This document shows positions 16,026 to 25,275 of a stretch of 54,063 nt of DNA, piece after piece (position 1 is the first letter of the stretch; each line of letters opens with the position of its first letter). The notes under the pieces were generated by a model that searched no databases, was not told the DNA's origin, and saw only the letters and a list, made by a program, of their open reading frames with translations. The stretch comes from Caldilineaceae bacterium (GTDB lineage Bacteria > Chloroflexota > Anaerolineae > Caldilineales > Caldilineaceae). The stretch spans positions 1 to 54,063 of the forward strand of contig JADLFO010000051.1 of NCBI GenBank assembly GCA_020845455.1, in the 5' to 3' direction. Both the position numbers and the translations under genes were made by a program.

Positions 16026-16853
16026 ATGAGACTCGTCAAACCCCGTTTAGTCGTCGGGATTATAATCGTCGGTACATTTCTGATCATGGGGTTGATTGTG
16101 CCGTTCTTTGCGCCAGAGGACCCCACAGCGTGGAACACCTATTTCCGTAATCTGCCTCCAAGCCGGCAGCACATCATGGGGACGAACAACCTCGGGCAAG
16201 ATATCTTTTGGCTGCTCTCCTGGTCCATTCGCAATTCGCTGTGGTTGGGATTGTTGGTGTCGGCGTTGGCGACATTTATCGGGGTTCTGATCGGCATGCT
16301 CTCCGGCTTTTTGGGAGGGTTTACAGACCGCGTGTTGACTACCGCGATGGACACGGTGATTGCCGTGCCTTCGCTGCCGATCCTTATCCTGATGTCTGCA
16401 CTGCTCAGTGGCAGCACATCGTTGTTGATCATTGCCGGTGTGCTTGTCTTTTTCAACTGGCCTTGGCCGGGGCGGCAGGCGCGTGCCATGTCGCTCAGCC
16501 TGCGCGAGCGTGAATTTATCAATGTCGCCCAGGCTTCGGGCGAGGGCACGCTCAAGATCGTGCTGGTGGAGATCATGCCCTTTATGTTGGGGTGGGCGCT
16601 GGCCAATTTTATTAATACTGTTTTGGTGGCGATCTCCGCCGAATCAGGGCTGGCGATCATCGGCCTTTCCAGCCTGAAGGATGCCACCTTGGGCACCATG
16701 ATCTACTGGGCTATGCAGCATCAAGCGCTGCTGCTGGAACAATGGCTGTGGATTCTCTCGCCCATCATCTCGATCATGCTGCTCTTTATCGGGTTGTTTT
16801 TGGTCTCCACTGGGTGGTCTGACTACTTCGCGACGAGAAGAGGCCGTCAATGA
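16026..16853 (+). CDS. ABC transporter permease, DppC type
   Basis: 275 residues. ATG 16026 is chosen over upstream TTG 15984 and ATG 16002 because GAGG lies 6 bases before it. A first membrane segment (VVGIIIVGTFLIMGLIVPFF) is followed by the DppC motif HIMGTNNLGQDIFWLLSW, where most relatives have GTD-x-x-GRD. The EAA-type loop is LREREFINVAQASGEGTLKIVLVEIMP. It partners with the DppB-type permease. Its stop overlaps the ATPase start (ATGA). Confidence 0.92.
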   Translation: MRLVKPRLVVGIIIVGTFLIMGLIVPFFAPEDPTAWNTYFRNLPPSRQHIMGTNNLGQDIFWLLSWSIRNSLWLGLLVSALATFIGVLIGMLSGFLGGFTDRVLTTAMDTVIAVPSLPILILMSALLSGSTSLLIIAGVLVFFNWPWPGRQARAMSLSLREREFINVAQASGEGTLKIVLVEIMPFMLGWALANFINTVLVAISAESGLAIIGLSSLKDATLGTMIYWAMQHQALLLEQWLWILSPIISIMLLFIGLFLVSTGWSDYFATRRGRQ

Positions 16854-17854
16854 TCCGTATTCGAAATTACAGCGCCTATTACACCACCGTTCAAGGGACG
16901 GTGAAGGCCGTCGAAGATGTCTCGTTCGACATCTATGATGGAGAGATCATCGGCATCGCGGGGGAATCGGGCTGCGGCAAATCGACGTTGATGAAAGGCA
17001 TCTACGGCAACGTCGAGGTCCCCATGTATGTTGCCGGCGGCTCGATCGAAATGGAGGTGGACGAGGCAGGGCAGGAGCGCGTGATCCCTGGGCCGGAGTT
17101 CCGCCATTATTGGTGGCGCTATCTTTCCTATATCCCGCAGGCTTCGATGAGCGTGCTAAACCCAGTGGTGCGGATCAAACACCAGTTTTTGGATTCTTTG
17201 CCATCTGACGAGTTGCGCGCACGCGGGAAGCAGATGCTGCTTGAGGAGGTGGCCGCCTATCTCCAGGAGTTGGATCTGCCCGCGTATGTGCTGAACATGT
17301 ATCCCCATCAGTTGAGCGGCGGTATGCGCCAGCGGGTCATTGTGGCGCTGGCGACCTTTGTGCAGCCGCGCTTTATTTTGGCTGACGAACCGACGACCGC
17401 GCTGGATGTGGTCGTGCAGCGTGGCATCCTGACCATGTTGGTCCAGTTGCAGAAGCGATTGCAGAACACATTTGTTATGGTCTCGCATGATATGGGGGTC
17501 CACTACCAGATCACCGACCGTATGGTGATCATGTATGCGGGCAAGGTGGTGGAAATCGCCGATACCCCGACACTCTTTGCGCGTCCACAGCACCCCTATA
17601 CGGAGATGTTGATCAACTCGCTGCCACGGTTGGGCGACGATACGCAACGCACCGGGATCAGCGGATATCCGCCCAGCCTGCTTGACCCGCCCAGCGGCTG
17701 CCGGTTTGCGGCGCGCTGCCCTCTGGCCGACGCGCGCTGCCGGGAAGTGCTGCCGGAATTGATCGAGCTTGAGCCTGGTCATTTTGTGGCCTGCCTGAAA
17801 CGGGAGCCTGGCTTGATGGCTGTGTACAGCGCAGAAGGAACTGCAACCTTATGA
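16850..17854 (+). CDS. oligopeptide-type ABC transporter ATPase, DppD type
   Basis: 334 residues. Walker A is GESGCGKST, the signature is LSGGMRQR, and Walker B with the catalytic glutamate is ILADEPTTALD, followed by the H-loop SHD. The C-terminal oligopeptide-transporter extension is present, with the cysteine-bearing block SGCRFAARCPLADARCRE. Some family members bind an Fe-S cluster there. It overlaps both neighbours by ATGA and forms a heterodimer with the next ATPase. Confidence 0.95.
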   Translation: MIRIRNYSAYYTTVQGTVKAVEDVSFDIYDGEIIGIAGESGCGKSTLMKGIYGNVEVPMYVAGGSIEMEVDEAGQERVIPGPEFRHYWWRYLSYIPQASMSVLNPVVRIKHQFLDSLPSDELRARGKQMLLEEVAAYLQELDLPAYVLNMYPHQLSGGMRQRVIVALATFVQPRFILADEPTTALDVVVQRGILTMLVQLQKRLQNTFVMVSHDMGVHYQITDRMVIMYAGKVVEIADTPTLFARPQHPYTEMLINSLPRLGDDTQRTGISGYPPSLLDPPSGCRFAARCPLADARCREVLPELIELEPGHFVACLKREPGLMAVYSAEGTATL

Positions 17855-18852
17855 GTGAGTTGTTTCTTGAGATCAGAGACGTAAGCAAGATTTATCGCAC
17901 CGGCGGGCTGCTCGGCGCAACCAAGCTCGCCGCCGTCGATCATATCAATATGACCCTGAGCAAGGGAAAGCCCAACATCCTCAGCATTGTGGGTGAATCC
18001 GGGTCGGGCAAGACCACCTTGGCGCGCATGGTGATGCGCTTGATTCGGCCCACCCACGGCGAGATTGTGATTGACGGCATGAGCACATCGGGCCGCCTTA
18101 GCCGGGCGCAGATGAAGGGGTTTCGGCGCAGAGTACAGCCGATCTTCCAGAATCCGTTCGAGAGCTTTAGCTATCGCAAGACCGTGGACACCTATCTGTT
18201 TGAGACCGCGCGCAACATCTTGGGGGCGCGCGCCAAGGAAGCGGCCCATCAGGCCGTAGATCGGGCGCTGCGCAATGTAGGGCTTTCGGCGGAGAGGGTG
18301 ATTGGGCGTTACCCTAACCAGTTTTCGGGTGGGGAGTTGCAGCGTGTCTCGGTGGCGCGCGCCATGATCCCCAACCCCGAGCTACTGGTCGCCGACGAGC
18401 CGGTGAGCATGATCGACGCCTCGCTGCGTATGAACGTAGTGAATCTGTTCAAGGCGCTGCGCGATGAGTTCAAGGTCAACATTCTCTATATCACGCATGA
18501 CCTTTCGACCGCCTATTATGTCAGCGACCTGATCGCGATCATGTATCGCGGCAACATTGTGGAATATGGGCCGTCGAGCAAGATTCTGCGCGAGCCGGCC
18601 CACCCCTATACCGAACTGCTGCTCGACTCGGTGGCGAAGATCGGCGTCAAATGGGGCGAAGTCGTACGGCTGCCCGATCTGGAGACTAAAGAGTATGGCT
18701 ATGCGGGCTGCAAGTTCGCGGCGCGCTGCCCCTATGCCCAGCCCATCTGCCGGACAACGCCGCCTCCGCGCGTCCACACGGCGGACCACCGTGAAGTGCT
18801 ATGCTTCAAGCTGACCGACTATCAGCCGGTTGGCGCGCCGGCAGCGCAGTAA
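17851..18852 (+). CDS. oligopeptide-type ABC transporter ATPase, DppF type
   Basis: 333 residues. Walker A is GESGSGKTT, the signature is FSGGELQRV, and Walker B is LVADEPVSMID. The C-terminal extension has the cysteine block GCKFAARCPYAQPICR. Together with the DppD-type ATPase it powers the importer encoded upstream. It starts in ATGA overlap with the previous gene and is followed after 49 bases by the second GH172 gene, which suggests import and hydrolysis are co-expressed. Confidence 0.95.
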   Translation: MSELFLEIRDVSKIYRTGGLLGATKLAAVDHINMTLSKGKPNILSIVGESGSGKTTLARMVMRLIRPTHGEIVIDGMSTSGRLSRAQMKGFRRRVQPIFQNPFESFSYRKTVDTYLFETARNILGARAKEAAHQAVDRALRNVGLSAERVIGRYPNQFSGGELQRVSVARAMIPNPELLVADEPVSMIDASLRMNVVNLFKALRDEFKVNILYITHDLSTAYYVSDLIAIMYRGNIVEYGPSSKILREPAHPYTELLLDSVAKIGVKWGEVVRLPDLETKEYGYAGCKFAARCPYAQPICRTTPPPRVHTADHREVLCFKLTDYQPVGAPAAQ

Positions 18853-18901
18853 ACCGACCCGCACACCCATCACTCTTTATCCATCACCTTGGAGAATGAT
18901 C

Positions 18902-20002
18902 ATGGCATATATGTTTAACGGGCTAGGTCTGAACCTGGGCACGCTGTCGCGCGTCTCTCCTGCACAGACCCGGTCGATCAGCGCCGAGAATTTCACCGGT
19001 GAAAAAGGCAAGGGCGGCATGGCCACCGAAGGCGCCGGCCAAGACGCGGCCCGTGAACTGGGCGTAGGCTGGAAGGTGTCACCCTGCATCACCGTCGCCG
19101 GCAGCAGCAGCGTGACGCTGGCCGACATCGCCGGCCCGGGCGCAATCCAGCACATGTGGTTTACCGTTCACCCCAAATACTGGCGCGCCCTGGTGTTACG
19201 CATCTATTGGGATGGCGAAGAAGCGCCGTCGGTGGAGGCGCCGCTGGGGGACTTCTTCTGCATGGGATGGGGGGAGCGGGCCGATGTGCGCTCGCTGCCG
19301 GTGGCGGTCAACCCGGCGGGCGGCTTTAACTGCTACTGGGAGATGCCCTTCCGCGGCCATGCCAAGATCACGGTCGAAAACCTGATCCCCGACGCGATTC
19401 AAGGCTTCTTTTATCAGATCAATTACACACTGACAGAGGTGGAAGAAGACCGGGCCTATTTTCACGCCCAGTTCCGCCGCCAGAACCCGCTGCCCTATAA
19501 ACAGGTCTATACGATTTTGGACGGCGTAGCGGGCTATGGGCATTTTGTGGGCGTCTATATGGCCTGGGGCGCTAACAACAATCTCTGGTGGGGGGAAGGG
19601 GAGATCAAGTTTTATATCGACGGCGATACGGATTTTCCCACCATCTGCGGCACGGGGACCGAGGACTATTTTGGCGGCGCGTGGGGCTTTGAGCAGCCGC
19701 CGGGCCGCTATGGTGAATTCACCTCGCCCTTCTCCGGGATGCCCCAGGCGCTCCGCCCTGATGGGCTGAACAAGGCAAATACCCGGTTTGGGCTGTACCG
19801 TTGGCACATCATGGACCCGGTCCGGTTCCAACAGGATTTGCGCGTGACGATGCAGGCGCTGGGCTGGCGTATGCCGCTGGAAGGCAAAGGCCGCTATCTG
19901 GCGCTGCAGGACGACATCGCCTCGACGGCGTTCTGGTATCAGCTTGAACCGCATGCGTCATTCCCGACCCTGCCCACCTTCGAATATCTGGAAGTGATCT
20001 AG
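18902..20002 (+). CDS. DUF2961 / GH172-family glycoside hydrolase (copy 2)
   Basis: 366 residues, the same length as copy 1 and colinear with it throughout: FNGLGLNLG, TRSISAENF, GEKGKGGMATEG, NPAGGFNCYWEMPF, GEGEIKFYIDGD and GTGTEDYFGGAW are shared. ATG 18902 is preferred to ATG 18896 because of its distance from GGAGA. The two candidate catalytic acidic motifs (GEGE and GTGTED) are intact. No signal peptide is seen, so cleavage of imported fructofuranosides, arabinofuranosides or related glycosides in the cytoplasm is likely (inference). It closes the Dpp-type operon and is followed by the wreck of a third family member. Confidence 0.88.
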   Translation: MAYMFNGLGLNLGTLSRVSPAQTRSISAENFTGEKGKGGMATEGAGQDAARELGVGWKVSPCITVAGSSSVTLADIAGPGAIQHMWFTVHPKYWRALVLRIYWDGEEAPSVEAPLGDFFCMGWGERADVRSLPVAVNPAGGFNCYWEMPFRGHAKITVENLIPDAIQGFFYQINYTLTEVEEDRAYFHAQFRRQNPLPYKQVYTILDGVAGYGHFVGVYMAWGANNNLWWGEGEIKFYIDGDTDFPTICGTGTEDYFGGAWGFEQPPGRYGEFTSPFSGMPQALRPDGLNKANTRFGLYRWHIMDPVRFQQDLRVTMQALGWRMPLEGKGRYLALQDDIASTAFWYQLEPHASFPTLPTFEYLEVI

Positions 20003-20014
20003 GAGAAGCCTACG

Positions 20015-20190
20015 ATGAGCGTTTTCAAAGGTAGCCCGCTGGGCGAACTCGCTCGAATTCGCAACGTCACAACAACAACCGCGCCGACGACATCTCCAGC
20101 ACTGCCTATTGGTATCAACTGGAGCCGCACAAACTATTTCCCGAGCTGCCGCCGGCGGTAGATCGGCTGCCGCGGCCCGACGAAGGATAG
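20015..20190 (+). pseudogene. collapsed remnant of a third GH172 (DUF2961) gene
   Basis: ATG 20015 with AGGAGA upstream starts MSVFKGSPLGELARIRN, the start of a different DUF2961 subtype. After about 17 codons the frame changes, and the next reading frame (about 20070-20190) gives ADDISSTAYWYQLEPH and an LPP-rich tail ending in TAG at 20188-20190. This is the C-terminus of the family and matches the end of copy 2 (DDIASTAFWYQLEPH). About 300 internal codons are gone. The ATG frame itself stops at 20159-20161. It is a deletion scar, not a functional gene. Confidence 0.8.
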
Positions 20191-20241
20191 CCGGGCGATG
20201 CGTCCAATCAGGCATACTCACGCAAGCAGAAGGAGTAATCT

Positions 20242-21048
20242 GTGCCGCAGCTAGAGGGACAGCCGTTAAAAGGAAGAGTCGCCCTTGTCACCGGCGCGTC
20301 GCGCGGGATCGGCCGCGGCATTGCCGAAGCGTTGGCCGCGGCCGGGGCCGATGTGGTGGTCAACTATCGCAGCCACGCCGACGAGGCTGCCCAGGTCGCG
20401 GCCAACGTCGAGGCGCATGGGGGCCGCGCCCTGGTCTTTCAGGCGGATGTGGCCGACCGCGCTGCCCAGGCGCGCATGTTTGCCGCCGCGGTCGAGCAGT
20501 TTGGCCGGCTGGATATTGCGGTGGCGAACGCCGCCTTTTCGATCCGCGAGCCGGTGGTCGAAGCCAAATGGGAAAATGTGCTGCGCACGCTGGAGGTCAC
20601 CCAGTTTGGCGTCTTTCATACCTGCCAGTTTGCCGCCCAACAGATGGTGAAACAGACGCCGCAAGGCACACGCAGTGCGGGCAAGATCATCGTGATCAGC
20701 TCGATTCACCAGGAGTTGGGCTTTCCCAACTCGGCGGCCTATAACATGGCGAAGGCCGCGGTCAACCATCTTGTCCGCACCATGGCGGGCGAACTCTCCC
20801 CATATCGCATCAACGTCAACGTGATCAACCCCGGCTGGATCGACACGCCGGGCGAGCGGGCCTTTGCGACCGAGGAGGAGATCCGCGAGGGGGCCAAGCG
20901 TATGCCCTGGAAGCGGCTGGGGACCGCCGAGGACATCGGGCAGGCCGCGCTCTACTTGGCGAGTGACGCCGCCGATTATGTGACCGGCAGCACGCTGCGC
21001 GTGGACGGCGGCTTTATGACATCGCTGACTTTGCGTGCAGACGAGTAG
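20242..21048 (+). CDS. SDR family oxidoreductase (glucose 1-dehydrogenase-like)
   Basis: 268 residues from GTG 20242, with AAGGAG 7 bases upstream. It is a classical short-chain dehydrogenase: TGASRGIGRG binds the nucleotide, NAA follows in VANAAF, the catalytic serine is in VISSIHQ, the Y-x-x-x-K pair is YNMAK, and the C-terminal signature is NPGWIDTPGE. An insertion before the catalytic serine (KQTPQGTRSAG) resembles glucose/sorbitol dehydrogenase-like members. It probably oxidises a sugar released by the GH172 enzymes (inference from position). A TAGCCGCG/CGCGGCTA hairpin overlaps its stop (21046-21069). Confidence 0.9.
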   Translation: MPQLEGQPLKGRVALVTGASRGIGRGIAEALAAAGADVVVNYRSHADEAAQVAANVEAHGGRALVFQADVADRAAQARMFAAAVEQFGRLDIAVANAAFSIREPVVEAKWENVLRTLEVTQFGVFHTCQFAAQQMVKQTPQGTRSAGKIIVISSIHQELGFPNSAAYNMAKAAVNHLVRTMAGELSPYRINVNVINPGWIDTPGERAFATEEEIREGAKRMPWKRLGTAEDIGQAALYLASDAADYVTGSTLRVDGGFMTSLTLRADE

Positions 21049-21160
21049 CCGCGGCCAGCGGCGCGGCTAGACTCCCCTGGGTGGTTTTGGGTTCATTTCA
21101 CAGTGGGGGCGTGCGTGCCTGTCACCCTGCCCACACAGTGGTGCGCAGCACCGGAGCAGA

Positions 21161-21182
21161 GAGACTCCTCGACAGGAGTCTC
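21161..21182. repeat. hairpin of a dispersed-repeat type
   Basis: GAGACTCCT and AGGAGTCTC form a perfect 9-bp stem around CGAC. The flanking CGGAATGACA matches a kind of intergenic palindrome I recall from several bacterial phyla. Only one copy is present in this window. Confidence 0.4.
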
Positions 21183-21234
21183 GGAATGACAAACCCGCCC
21201 CTAACCTGAAATGCGCCTGGCGGTTTTTGCCTGT

Positions 21235-21263
21235 TTGCGCACTCAAGCGACTTTGTTTAGAAT
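21235..21263 (+). promoter_or_regulatory. promoter of the second Dpp-type operon
   Basis: TTGCGC (21235-21240), a 17-base spacer and TAGAAT (21258-21263), about 130 bases before the TTG start at 21403. Confidence 0.45.
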
Positions 21264-21402
21264 GTTACCGCCCAATTCACTGTCCGGCTTCCAAGGTTTG
21301 TTCGATGGTATGTCCTAGTCGTTTTCTGACGCGGCCGGTAGCGCCCGCTGCCGGCTCTCTGCTGTACGTCCGATTTCGCCACTCAATTTACAGGAGGAAC
21401 CC

Positions 21403-23250
21403 TTGAAACCTGCAATGCACTCTCCCTCACCTTGGAGCAAGTTCACCGTGATCGCGGTGCTGCTTGTCCTGGCTATGGCGCTCGCCGGCTGTCCCGCGCC
21501 GGCGGCTGCCCCTGCCGCCGAGCAACCCGCTGCGGCGGCCACTGAGCCGGCTGCCGAAGAAGCCGCTCCGGCGGAAGAGGCGGCGGCAGAGACGCCTGCT
21601 GCGCAAGAAGAAGCGGCGGCCCCTGCCGACCCGATGACCACAGTCTACGGCGACAAGCTGCCCGACGACGCACGACCCTATGACGAGCAGGTCTATCATG
21701 TGGCGTGCGACATCACAGGCAACCATACCACCTTTGACTTTGTGGTGGCGGTCTATCAGCGCTTCTGCGGCAGTGACCTCTTCCAAGACCAGTTGGTCAA
21801 CCTGGACAAGGACTTCAACGTCATCCCCAATTCGGCGGAAAGCTGGGAAGTCTCGGAGGATGGGCTGACCTGGACTTTCCACATCAAGCCCGGCCTGCAG
21901 TGGTCGGACGGCACGCCGCTGACCGCCTATGACTGGGAAGCCACTTTCCGCTATGCCGCCGACCCTGAACACGCCTGGGACTTCGCTTGGTTCTATGCCG
22001 GGGTGCTCAAGAACTGGAACGAGGCGATCGCCGGAGAGGTCCCGCTGGAGGAATTGGGCGTCAGGGCGGTAGACGACCTGACGCTGGAGATCACCACTGA
22101 GGTGCCCTGGCCGCCGCTGCCTGCCATGATGCAGTTCTCGTTTGTGATGTCGAAGAAGGCGATGGAGGAGCACGGCCCCTATTACAACAGCGATCCGGCC
22201 ACGTCGGTCTCGGCCGGGCCGTTTATGCTCGAATCGCTGGAGCCGGGCAAGCAGGTCGTGCTGGTCGCCAACCCCAACTACAAGGGGATACGCCAGCCGC
22301 GCCTGAGCAAGATCGTCGGCACCTATATGAACATGTCGACGGCCTTTGCCGCCTTCCAGAATGGAGAGATCGAACAGATCGGCTATGAGTGGCTGACCCC
22401 TGCCGATTTCGAGGTCATCCTCAACGACCCGGTGCTGAGCGCCAACTATCTGCGCCACTACGGCGACTTCCGCACCGACTATCTGCTCTTCGACACCTTC
22501 AACCCGCCCTTTAACGATCTCAACGTGCGCAAGGCCTTTGCCAAGGCCATCGACCGCGATGCGATCGTCAAGAACATCTATGGCGAGATCAAGGCGATGC
22601 CCGCCCATGCGATGCTGATGCCGGGCTATCCGGCGTCGGATACCGAGGGCGCGTTGAGCGAGTATCAGGCCTACGACTGTGACGCGGCCAAACAGCATCT
22701 AGCCGACGCCGGCTTCCCCGACGGCGAGGGCTTCCCGCCGCAGGAGATGTGGCTGCGCAACGAAGGCACGGCGATGCAGGCCGTCTTCCAGGCCGCAGCT
22801 GCCTCGATCTCCGAGTGTCTCAATGTCGAGGTGCAGGTCTCCAACAAGGACTACAAGGTCTATATGGATGCGCTGAATGCCAAGCCGACCCAGGTCACGC
22901 TGGGCGCGATCTCCTATGGCATGGACTTCCTCGACCCCTCCAACCTGCTGGGCATCTGGCTCTCGACGGGCCGTCACTCCTGGAAGAATGACGAGTTCGA
23001 CCGCCTGGTGACCGAGGCGAGCAGCATGGTGGGCGACCCGGAGGCGCGTGACCAGATGTTCCGCGACGCCGAGCGCATTTTGGTGGACGACGTGGGCGGC
23101 GCGTTCATCGCCCATCGCTGGCAGGGCGATCTCTTCCAGCCCTATGTCCAGGGCGAAGGGCTGCGCACGCCCGACTCGCAGGGCATCGCCGCCTGGCACT
23201 GGGGCAATGACTGGCTTTGGGGCGATATCTATCTGACGAAATCGGAATAG
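21403..23250 (+). CDS. ABC transporter substrate-binding lipoprotein, family 5
   Basis: 615 residues. The start is probably TTG 21403, because AGGAGGA lies at the right distance; ATG 21415 would be too far. The signal ends at LAGC. A long Ala/Pro/Glu-rich tether (to about residue 75) precedes the domain. The family 5 signature is LTWTFHIKPGLQWSDGTPLTAYDW, and VRKAFAKAIDRDAIV and IAHRWQGDLFQPYVQG are also typical. It binds peptides or another oligomeric solute. It heads an operon of two permeases without ATPases. Confidence 0.93.
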   Translation: MKPAMHSPSPWSKFTVIAVLLVLAMALAGCPAPAAAPAAEQPAAAATEPAAEEAAPAEEAAAETPAAQEEAAAPADPMTTVYGDKLPDDARPYDEQVYHVACDITGNHTTFDFVVAVYQRFCGSDLFQDQLVNLDKDFNVIPNSAESWEVSEDGLTWTFHIKPGLQWSDGTPLTAYDWEATFRYAADPEHAWDFAWFYAGVLKNWNEAIAGEVPLEELGVRAVDDLTLEITTEVPWPPLPAMMQFSFVMSKKAMEEHGPYYNSDPATSVSAGPFMLESLEPGKQVVLVANPNYKGIRQPRLSKIVGTYMNMSTAFAAFQNGEIEQIGYEWLTPADFEVILNDPVLSANYLRHYGDFRTDYLLFDTFNPPFNDLNVRKAFAKAIDRDAIVKNIYGEIKAMPAHAMLMPGYPASDTEGALSEYQAYDCDAAKQHLADAGFPDGEGFPPQEMWLRNEGTAMQAVFQAAAASISECLNVEVQVSNKDYKVYMDALNAKPTQVTLGAISYGMDFLDPSNLLGIWLSTGRHSWKNDEFDRLVTEASSMVGDPEARDQMFRDAERILVDDVGGAFIAHRWQGDLFQPYVQGEGLRTPDSQGIAAWHWGNDWLWGDIYLTKSE

Positions 23251-23278
23251 CGGCCAAGCCGCGGCGTATGATTGACGA

Positions 23279-23314
23279 CAAGGAGTTGGACGGCATCTGC
23301 CGTCCAACTCCTTG
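23279..23314 (+). terminator. 17-bp palindromic hairpin between binding-protein and permease genes
   Basis: CAAGGAGTTGGACGGCA (23279-23295) and its exact complement (23298-23314) are separated by only two bases, so the real loop is probably 4-6 bases. The next bases (TTCGGC) do not form a T-run. It sits at the same operon position as the hairpin at 14610 and probably adjusts the ratio of binding protein to permease. Confidence 0.65.
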
Positions 23315-23347
23315 TTCGGCATCCAGAGCGATCTAGGGGAGAAGCGC

Positions 23348-24313
23348 ATGGCCCGTTATGTCTTGGGGCGGTTGGTTTCGCTGGTCTTTGTGTTGGCGGT
23401 GGTCTCGATGATCACCTTTGCCTTGATGCATGCAGTGCCAGGGGGGCCGTTCGACGAGCAGAAGCAGCCCCTGCCGCCTGCGGCCAAGGCCAATGTTTTA
23501 CGCAAGTATGGACTCGACAAGCCGGTATGGCAGCAATATCTCAACTACATGAGCCACGCCGTGCGCTTTGACTTTGGCATTCCCTATCAACAGCCTACGA
23601 CTACTGTCGCAAAACTGATTGCGAACACCTGGAAGGTCTCCTTTCAGCTTGGTTTTTTAACCATTTTGGTGGCCTTTGGCGTGGGCATCCCGTTAGGCAT
23701 CTATGCCGCCTATCATCAAAATACCTGGATCGATACGATTGTGACCTTTGTCGCCACGCTGGGGATCACAGTTCCCAATTTCGTGATCGCCATGTGGCTG
23801 CTGCTCATCTTTGCCGCGCGGCTGGACTGGCTGCCGATGGGCGGCTGGAGCGAGCCAAAGAACTGGCTGATCCCCGGCGTGTTTTCCAAAGACTGGATCA
23901 TGCCGGTGCTGGCCTATGCGCTGGCGCCCTTGGCCGTGGCCGCGCGCTACACCCGTTCGAGCGTGCTGGACGTGATCCGCAGCGATTTTGTGCGCACGGC
24001 GCGCGCCAAAGGGCTGGGCCACCAGGCGATCCTGTGGCGGCATGTGCTGCGCAACGCCATGATCCCGATGGTGACCGTGCTGGGCGTGGAGATCCCCAAC
24101 CTGCTGACCGGCAGCATCTTTATCGAGACGATCTTCCGGGTTCCAGGGTTGGGCAAGTTTTTTGTCACCAGCACCTTTAATCGCGATTATCCGATGATCA
24201 TGGCATTGGTGCTGCTGATTGCGCTGCTGTGGGGCATCACCTATTTGGCGACAGACTTAATCTATACTCGGCTCGACCCACGCATCCGGCTGGACTCGCA
24301 GGGGAGCGTCTAA
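23348..24313 (+). CDS. ABC transporter permease, DppB type
   Basis: 321 residues from ATG 23348, preceded by GGGGAGAAG. The N-terminal pattern [35 protein letters not shown] is that of DppB/Opp[25 protein letters not shown] is the EAA-type cytoplasmic loop, and [18 protein letters not shown] is the family block near the C-terminus. Its stop overlaps the next start by one base (TAATG). Confidence 0.94.
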   Translation: MARYVLGRLVSLVFVLAVVSMITFALMHAVPGGPFDEQKQPLPPAAKANVLRKYGLDKPVWQQYLNYMSHAVRFDFGIPYQQPTTTVAKLIANTWKVSFQLGFLTILVAFGVGIPLGIYAAYHQNTWIDTIVTFVATLGITVPNFVIAMWLLLIFAARLDWLPMGGWSEPKNWLIPGVFSKDWIMPVLAYALAPLAVAARYTRSSVLDVIRSDFVRTARAKGLGHQAILWRHVLRNAMIPMVTVLGVEIPNLLTGSIFIETIFRVPGLGKFFVTSTFNRDYPMIMALVLLIALLWGITYLATDLIYTRLDPRIRLDSQGSV

Positions 24314-25224
24314 TGAACAATGCAACCACGCCCACGCTGCGCGTCCCGCTGCACTTACAGGAAAGCAACCGCCCCTATCGTACGCTCTGGCAGGATGCGC
24401 TGCGCCGCTTCCTGCATAACCGGCTGGCGGTGGTGGGGCTATGTATTGTCGGTACGTTCCTGTTTATGGCGGTCTTCGCCGACCTGATTGCGCCCTATGC
24501 GTATGACAAGGTGGATTTTACCAAGGTGCGGCTGTTTCCCTTTGAAGACCCGGCGCACCCGCTGGGGACCGACGACGTGGGCCGTGACTATCTCAGCCGC
24601 TTGATCTACGGTGCGCGCACGTCGATGATTGTCGGGCTGTCGGTGCAGACTGTTGCCGTGCTGATCGGCGTGACGCTGGGCGGGCTGGCCGGCTATCTGG
24701 GCAGCAAAGTAGATTTTGTGATCATGCGCTTGATCGAAGTGATGACCGCATTCCCCGGTCTGCTCTTTGCGATCCTGCTGGTCACCGTGGCGGGCGGCGG
24801 GCTGCTCAATGTGATCATCGCGCTCAGTGTGACAAGCTGGATCGGCATCGCGCGCTTGACGCGCGGCCAGTTGCTCTCGCTGCGCGAAAAGGAGTTTGTC
24901 GAAGCGGCGCGCTGCATTGGCGTCTCCAAAGGCAGGATCATCCGCGCTCATCTGATGCCCAACGCGCTGTCGCCGCTGTTGGTGGCGGTGAGCTTTGGCA
25001 TTCCGGCGGCGATCTTTGGCGAGGCGGGGCTGAGCTTTCTAGGGATCGGCGTCAACGACCCGATCGCCAGTTGGGGCAAGATGGTCGGTACCAGCCAAGC
25101 GTATCTGCCGATCTATTGGCATCTGGCCCTCTTTCCCACCGTTTTGATCGCGCTGGCGATGTTGGGCTTTTCGTTTATGGGCGACGGGCTGCGCGATGCG
25201 CTGGACCCGAAGCTGCTCGAATAG
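24313..25224 (+). CDS. ABC transporter permease, DppC type
   Basis: 303 residues starting in TAATG overlap with the DppB-type gene. It has HPLGTDDVGRDYLSRLIYGARTS, the canonical DppC motif, and the EAA loop LREKEFVEAARCIGVSKGRIIRAHLMPN. FGIPAAIFGEAGLSFLGIGV matches the last conserved block. No ATPase gene follows; a lipoprotein cytochrome does. The ATPases may be encoded elsewhere or shared with the importer at 16-19 kb. Confidence 0.94.
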   Translation: MNNATTPTLRVPLHLQESNRPYRTLWQDALRRFLHNRLAVVGLCIVGTFLFMAVFADLIAPYAYDKVDFTKVRLFPFEDPAHPLGTDDVGRDYLSRLIYGARTSMIVGLSVQTVAVLIGVTLGGLAGYLGSKVDFVIMRLIEVMTAFPGLLFAILLVTVAGGGLLNVIIALSVTSWIGIARLTRGQLLSLREKEFVEAARCIGVSKGRIIRAHLMPNALSPLLVAVSFGIPAAIFGEAGLSFLGIGVNDPIASWGKMVGTSQAYLPIYWHLALFPTVLIALAMLGFSFMGDGLRDALDPKLLE

Positions 25225-25275
25225 GTTCAAATCTGCATGTCCCAGAAAGAAATCGAAGCGACAAGGAGGAGGCAC

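Larger units (their letters stand above)
21049..21402. other. 354-bp intergenic region
   Basis: No gene is seen. It contains the end of the SDR hairpin (to 21069), a GAGACTCCT/AGGAGTCTC hairpin (21161-21182) flanked by TCGGAATGACA, a promoter candidate (21235-21263) and the ribosome-binding site AGGAGG for the next gene. Confidence 0.6.
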
